A stretch of DNA of 64,000 bases from Pelodera strongyloides. Lineage: Eukaryota > Nematoda > Chromadorea > Rhabditida > Rhabditidae. The DNA lies in contig JAANDG010000441.1 in NCBI GenBank assembly GCA_036852015.1, positions 60,394 to 124,393 on the forward strand. Direction: 5' to 3'. The notes beneath the pieces were generated by a model that was given only the letters and a program-made list of their open reading frames with translations, was not told where the DNA came from and ran no database searches. The stretch's first letter is position 1; each line of letters opens with the position of its first letter. This document shows, piece after piece, positions 59,201 to 64,000 of this stretch. A program made the position numbers and the translations under genes.

Positions 59201-62200
59201 CCGAAAGAGATTCTTCGCCACAAGATGCCATCTATGTTCGACTGTGTCAGTGAATACAGAATACACAGAACAGTTGACGATGCCGTTCTGGACTTGAAGA
59301 CCGGCATCTGGAATAGTTAAACTAGAAAATTAGGAAATTATAGATTATATAAACAAGTGATATGTGTACCTGCTGCATAAATAACACACAAACATTAATA
59401 GTAAGTTGATATTGATAAACGTGTGAGTAGGTGGAGTCAGGGCACCACACCGGAGGAGGAACGATACATAAGAAACGTGAGGAAGCACAGTCATTATAGT
59501 AAAGGCCTAATGGGTTACGTATTCCCAAATGCGTAAGTGAATCACAAATGATATGAGCCAGTCATACACACATACCCGTCCAGTTAATCGGCTGCTCTTT
59601 ATTCAAAATTCCTCCATGACTTGGCAGAGAAATCACGGGGAAATCATCTTTGTGATGTGAAGCGAAGTGGACCGTTCGGGCACAATCGGCTGAAATTGAA
59701 GGTAATTAGCGAAATATTTTCGAAAACGACCCACATAACAACACAGATATCTCCTTTGATTTATAGGAACAAACAGTTTTTTTTTAATTTATTTATGTGG
59801 ATCTAAAAGCACAAATTGACAAATAATTCGTTGTGGGCTCGGAACGGGGTCATACTCAATATGGTCCTTTGCCTCTGTATCCTCTTAATTTCTTTTTATA
59901 TTCTGTATTTTTATGGATTCCTTTTATAGCCCCTATACCAGTGTTGTCGTTCCACTGTCAGAAATCGACAAATTTGTTTTCATAATTGGATTATGTTCTG
60001 TACTCATTTTATTCACGCAAAGTTACCGTATTCAAGCTTATTTTAGGTTTCAGAGGGTATAGTTCGTCAAAATAAGGGGGCCGTCACAATTCAACCTCTT
60101 TCTTTATTCTCATTCCAATAAAAATTATAAACACCCACATAACATCCCCTTCTAGAAAAGTTTGGTGACGAATGCAATGTATTGCTGGTTTCCCTTATAT
60201 ATTACAATGGTCGGTTGGGCTGGTATATCCACCACAACGAGGAGATTCTTATCGACGTCCCCGGGCGCGGGAGTAAATAACGGGAATCCTTCCCCAGCTA
60301 TGATATGCCCGCTCCCAACTAGTGAGGACAGGAGCAAACTGTACGATTACCAAGGTCAACTGAGTAAACTTTGGCTTATTTTTTGTAAAATAAGCTCCAT
60401 GTGAAAAGTTATTCTCAGAAAACCACGGTCTAAAGAAACTTTGCCTCTCAACAAGTATTTTTGTTTCATAAAGTTTGAACCCAAGTTTTGTACTCACAGA
60501 AAATATTTCCCACAAGTGACCCAAAAAGTTCTTCACACCAATAATATCAAAGAAATGAAAAGGTTGTTGTTATTTTTAGTTTGCCAAACAAGTTGTTGCT
60601 GTATCGTCAATTTCGCTCCGATTTTCAGTCCAAAATGTGATCACTGTCAACACAATGAAAAAAGGAGAAGAGTTTAGAGGTTTGTCACCGAATCGTTTCA
60701 AGGATTTCGTATAAGCAGTAAACATTCTGCAAATCAAAATAAACGAAAAGAGCTTCGTTGTATTAATTACTGACAATACGTTTCATTCGTATAATAAGTA
60801 TGCACAGTTTTTTTGAAGTATTGCCTCTGCAGCATGAAAAAGACGCCTTAGGCGGCGATAGCCGTCTGGTATATAATATAAGGCATAAGACGTTGGAATC
60901 CACTAATACAACAAAAACGGAACAGTGACCCATACCACTAATTAAACACACTTTCTATACTCAGCTGGCCGAGCTCAACAATCCGCGTAGTAAGCAAACA
61001 CAACGTATTGATGTTTAGAGATAAATTGAGTTGTATGTAGACTGTCGTACCAATTACATAGAATATTCCTCTCATTAGTTATAAATGACATAAACATTTG
61101 TATCTACTTGTTGAAAACCGCAATGCTTTTCTGGTTCTGACCATTGAACGTGACTTGTATCGCAACTTAGGAGGGATTATAGCATTAGAGCATTAGAAAA
61201 CATTGCCCTAAAAAGGAGCAATTTTTCAAGGTAAGGAGAGATGAAAATGTTCAAAACGATCGCCAAAAGATCACTAATTGTGAACTAGAAAGGAGAATTA
61301 TGGTATAATTATTGCACATGCATGTTTCGAGAATCTGTTGCATTGTTCCACGAAATTTCAAACACGAATTTTAGTGTGTCTCAATAACAAAGAAATTTAA
61401 AAGACCAGGTGTTTTATTCAAGGCCAATTGTGGTCACTAATTACGTTGGAGAAAAATAATGGTCTTCTTTCAAACAAATCGTGTATTTAGTATCGTCATT
61501 TAAATGTCCTTACCTTACCATAACCTTTGACTTATACCGTTGCCTTGCACCTACCTTGATAAAAACATTCGATAATTGATTTCGAATAACAAAGATTCAT
61601 ATAAGAAGTGCCATAAAATTGAAGTAAATATAAAATTTCTAAAGGAAAGCTTACGTAATTCATCGACACACTTTCCGACGGTTGTTAGATAAATGGGCCT
61701 TTCTGCTGGGCAAATACACGCACATCGACCATCATCGGTGACGGCGTCCAGAGCGTGGAAAAGCTCCTAAGATAAAGCGTTTATTCTAGCCCTTAGCCCT
61801 TAGCCGTTAGCGCTAATACTAAGCCCCACATGAAGCCTAACTATTATTTATGTTCTTGTTTCGCATTTGTTACCTCTTCGACCTATAGGTTAGCTCTTCG
61901 AAGTAAAAGCTCCTGATATAAGACGTAAAAGGATTAGGCTCAGGTAAATCAGTAGTGCTTAAAAGTTTCCCGAGTAAGTTTGTGAGAAATTAATACAATC
62001 ATGAATACCGTAATATTCACGATTGAGATGGACTACCAAAAACTGGTTTAGTATTTTTATACCTTACAAGCCGTCGGACACGACGCGGGCCTTATAACAT
62101 CCGCGTACGTCGGACTCCTCTGTACAGAAAGTAACTGTGCGGGATGTACGGGAACGGACGCGGAATACTGTATATTTAGAAGTAATAATAGGACCCCAGT

Positions 62201-62236
62201 TAGGGCCAACTTGGACAAAACGTGTACTTTAGCCAT
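53286..62236 (-). CDS. Single-pass membrane protein resembling shavenoid, 14 exons, 637 aa
   Basis: Exons in coding order: 62236-62063, 61766-61655, 59689-59576, 59307-59168, 58039-57932, 57603-57483, 57117-56903, 56593-56416, 56064-55976, 55399-55337, 54995-54873, 54537-54363, 54071-53999, 53514-53286; all are phase-matched. Signal peptide (VLSKLALTGVLLLLLNIQ), then a Cys-rich part with GRCACICPAERP and KCVDELPDC, a LPSHGG strand region and an NCSVYS glycosite. A membrane helix follows at about residue 275-300 (LVLLVILAVLLILTLFGSFF), then a long cytoplasmic tail with a Gln-rich coil, an acidic Ser/Glu run and a Pro-rich end. The CxCxCxxxxP and CVDxxxxC spacing and following LPxxGxI resemble insect shavenoid, needed for actin-rich epidermal hairs. 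That link rests on remembered spacing only. Exon 58039-57932 is the least certain. Confidence 0.72.
54144..54305. mobile_element. TTAA hairpin element in an intron of the shavenoid-like gene
   Basis: Hairpin arms AAAGCGAAATGCTAGCCCC and GGGGCTAGCATTTCGCTTT with TTAA flanks at 54144 and 54302. It is the best-preserved copy of the family in the window. Confidence 0.88.
58049..58216. repeat. GA/CT microsatellite
   Basis: Several GAGAGA runs separated by ATATAAGAAGGAGGGACTG-like spacers that themselves repeat, lying directly upstream (coding sense) of exon 58039 on the minus strand, where it forms a long pyrimidine tract. Confidence 0.9.
58655..59020. repeat. Minisatellite, ~45 bp unit, about eight copies
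   Basis: GAGTTGTTCAAGATACGTTT followed by CAATATATKAGGGT recurs head to tail with point changes and short deletions. Lies in an intron of the shavenoid-like gene. Open frames across it are a by-product of the repeat. Confidence 0.85.
60152..60331 (-). other. Protein-like open stretch in an intron of the shavenoid-like gene
   Basis: The minus strand stays open after an acceptor-like TCCTCACTAG and reads GHIIAGEGFPLFTPAPGDVD and VVVDIPAQPTIVIYKG, compositionally like real protein. Its start phase fits the preceding exon (ends phase 1), but no GT or GC donor leaves it in the phase needed by the next exon (59689). The direct join of the flanking exons is in frame. It may be an alternative last exon (stop at about 60152), a captured gene piece or chance. 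Confidence 0.35.
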
Positions 62237-62342
62237 TCGGTACACGCGGTGCTTTCATTTCTGAAATAGTTACTACGTGAAGGTAAACTCGTGAACAAAG
62301 TTTGGCAACGAAGGCCGACATATTAGGCGCCGATAGAAAGGG

Positions 62343-62483
62343 TAATGGGGTTTCCAAGTATTCCAAAAAATCGGTGTGATTCTGTCAATACTACCGTATT
62401 GCTGCACGAGTCTTGCATATATAATATGAAAAAAATAAAAAAATATAATCTACTGTAAATTTTCACCATACTTGGAAACCCGA
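62343..62483. mobile_element. TGGGGTTTSCAAG inverted-repeat element downstream of the 62 kb gene start
   Basis: AATGGGGTTTCCAAGTATTC at the left and CATACTTGGAAACCC at the right, with the family's internal CAATACTACCGTATT word, here in the opposite orientation to the 15.7 kb copy. Confidence 0.75.
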
Positions 62484-63867
62484 CAACGAAATAAACGAAG
62501 AAAAGCAAGTACACTTAATTAAGATATGCACAGTCATGACATAGCACATGTAAACATTTATGATATCAATGATTGTGAACTTGTGTATTAGTGTATTAAA
62601 TGTTTAATATCCGAATTATATCAAATCTGTAAACAGTGACTTAGCCTAAACGCCTAAACCACAGATCTAATATTTCTACACGATAAAAAAAAAACAAGAC
62701 AAGGGGCCCTAGTCTCGCCTAATGGGCGCCAAAGTCCAAAAAAAATGAATAATCTTCAAGAAAAAAATGATATCATGTTTCACAAAATAAATTTGAAGAA
62801 ATTAGCAAACATCAAAGGAACCTCATTCATCCGTATTTGTTTTTAGAAACATAACCAAGGATATTATCCAGAACATTATGATTTTTCCCACAGAATATTA
62901 ATGATATGTGGATGGAAGTATTTGAAAGAAGTTTTTTAGTTAGGAGTAGTCCCCTAGCAGCTTCAGTCTCTAGATTACGGTAAATTCAGGGCACCTCAGA
63001 ACAAGATACCAACTATGTGTATGTGTGTGTGTGTCTCTCTTCAATTTAAAATTCAACTGCCGACTTGTAAGAAGTAACATCCTTGTTGAGGAATTTAAAT
63101 CTTACAGGGCTTCACTGAAACCCCATTTCAATTAGAGTAAAAAATCTCCAATCACGGAATTACAAAATATCATAGCAATTCAAGGAATAGACATAATCTA
63201 ATTGATAAAAAAATAGAATCAGATCAATAAATACATAACATATACGCAAACTCAGAAGACGAACAACAGCAATAACAATTCATATAGTGGAGTGTATAGA
63301 ACCGCTTCTACTTTTGCCGATTGGGAGCGAAAAACGCAAAATTACGGTTTCCAGAAAATTCTAACGTAAGGGTATATTTTATAGAACACATCCAATAAAT
63401 CATTTTGTCCATTGTTTCCGACGGTTCAGGTCATATGACTAGGTGACCTTCAAAAAAAACTGAACAGAAACCGTAAGGACTAGATTATTTTGAAGGCGTT
63501 CATCCTGAGGCAATTATGGCTATGGCAAATGATGTATTGATTAAGCATTAGAATCCTAACGCAGACCTTAACCTTCTTAGGGTCCAGGGCCTCAAGGTAT
63601 CCATTAATTTTAAAGAAAAAAAAAGATGTTTGTGAGATGAAACCTCTGTGATTGGGCACTCTTTTCTTTGGACATCTTATTTAGGATTTAGTGAAGGAAA
63701 TAATTTTACTTACGTTAATTGCTTCACTATTTAGTCTTTTCACACGAAACACCACTATTATTAGTTCTACTATTATTGTTTAGTGGAAACTGTCTCGCAT
63801 GGCCGTTCTTATGATGTTTTTTATGGCTAACTGAAGTGTCATTATTATGACTTTTAGACTAGATTAG

Positions 63868-63899
63868 TCTCTCTCCCTCTCTCTATCTATCTCTCTTCC

Positions 63900-63958
<59 letters not shown>
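63868..63958. repeat. CT microsatellite
   Basis: Near-pure CT run of about 45 bp preceded by interrupted CTCTCTCC units. Confidence 0.95.
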
Positions 63959-63961
<3 letters not shown>

Positions 63962-64000
63962 ATTTAGCAGCGCCTCTGGCCTAAAAACCCACCAAAAAGT

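Larger units (their letters stand above)
62237..64000. other. Upstream flank of the shavenoid-like gene
   Basis: No gene supported. Contains the TGGGGTTTSCAAG element (62343-62483), AT-rich unique sequence and a CT microsatellite (63868-63958). The promoter of the minus-strand gene probably lies here but no clear TATA element is assigned. Confidence 0.55.

Overview
The window looks like metazoan nuclear DNA, and a nematode is the most likely source. Genes are split by many short GT-AG introns whose acceptors end in T-rich tracts plus CAG or TAG. Several start codons lie a few bases after a polypyrimidine-AG with no exon needed upstream, as expected for spliced-leader trans-splicing or short 5'UTR introns. 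Three small housekeeping genes sit head to tail with gaps of 200-370 bp, like an operon. No organism name can be proven from the sequence alone. Gene models were built by hand from reading frame, splice phase and protein family resemblance; no search was run.

Layout. 65-7193 (+): an operon-like trio encoding mitochondrial ATP synthase subunit e (105 aa), an SRR1-domain protein (246 aa) and mitochondrial ribosomal protein uL2m/MRPL2 (322 aa). 7194-10259: intergenic, with a ~60 bp minisatellite interrupted by a GC-rich foldback element. 10260-33859 (+): three tandem alkaline phosphatase genes (537, 554 and 752 aa), each with a signal peptide, all catalytic and metal-ligand motifs, and a C-terminal membrane segment. 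The third carries an unusual Thr-rich mucin-like insert. 34472-40317 (-): a core 1 beta-1,3-galactosyltransferase (T-synthase, C1GALT1 family). 40318-46030: repeat-rich intergenic DNA including an alternating ~220 bp satellite. 46031-47746 (+): a small unrecognised gene. 48245-52221 (+): a MAGE/NSE3 subunit of the SMC5/6 complex. 53286-62236 (-): a single-pass membrane protein resembling insect shavenoid. 62237-64000: intergenic, ending in a CT microsatellite.

Introns and spacers are full of small non-autonomous mobile elements. The dominant group has termini beginning AAAGSG or AAAGCGAAAT and is flanked by TTAA, suggesting one mobilising transposase of piggyBac-like target preference. Several copies lie within about 12 bp of splice sites. 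A nearly identical pair of 328 bp LTRs with a 5 bp target duplication (29447-30856) forms a miniature LTR element. Next to one LTR it keeps almost a whole tRNA-Gly sequence ending in CCA, where only a short primer-binding site is expected.

The alkaline phosphatases and the galactosyltransferase act in the secretory route or at the cell surface; the trio acts mainly in mitochondria. No wholly new multi-gene system was found. The most promising oddities are the mucin-insert phosphatase, the tRNA-bearing miniature LTR element, TTAA elements next to splice sites, and three splice junctions that only work with non-canonical dinucleotides.
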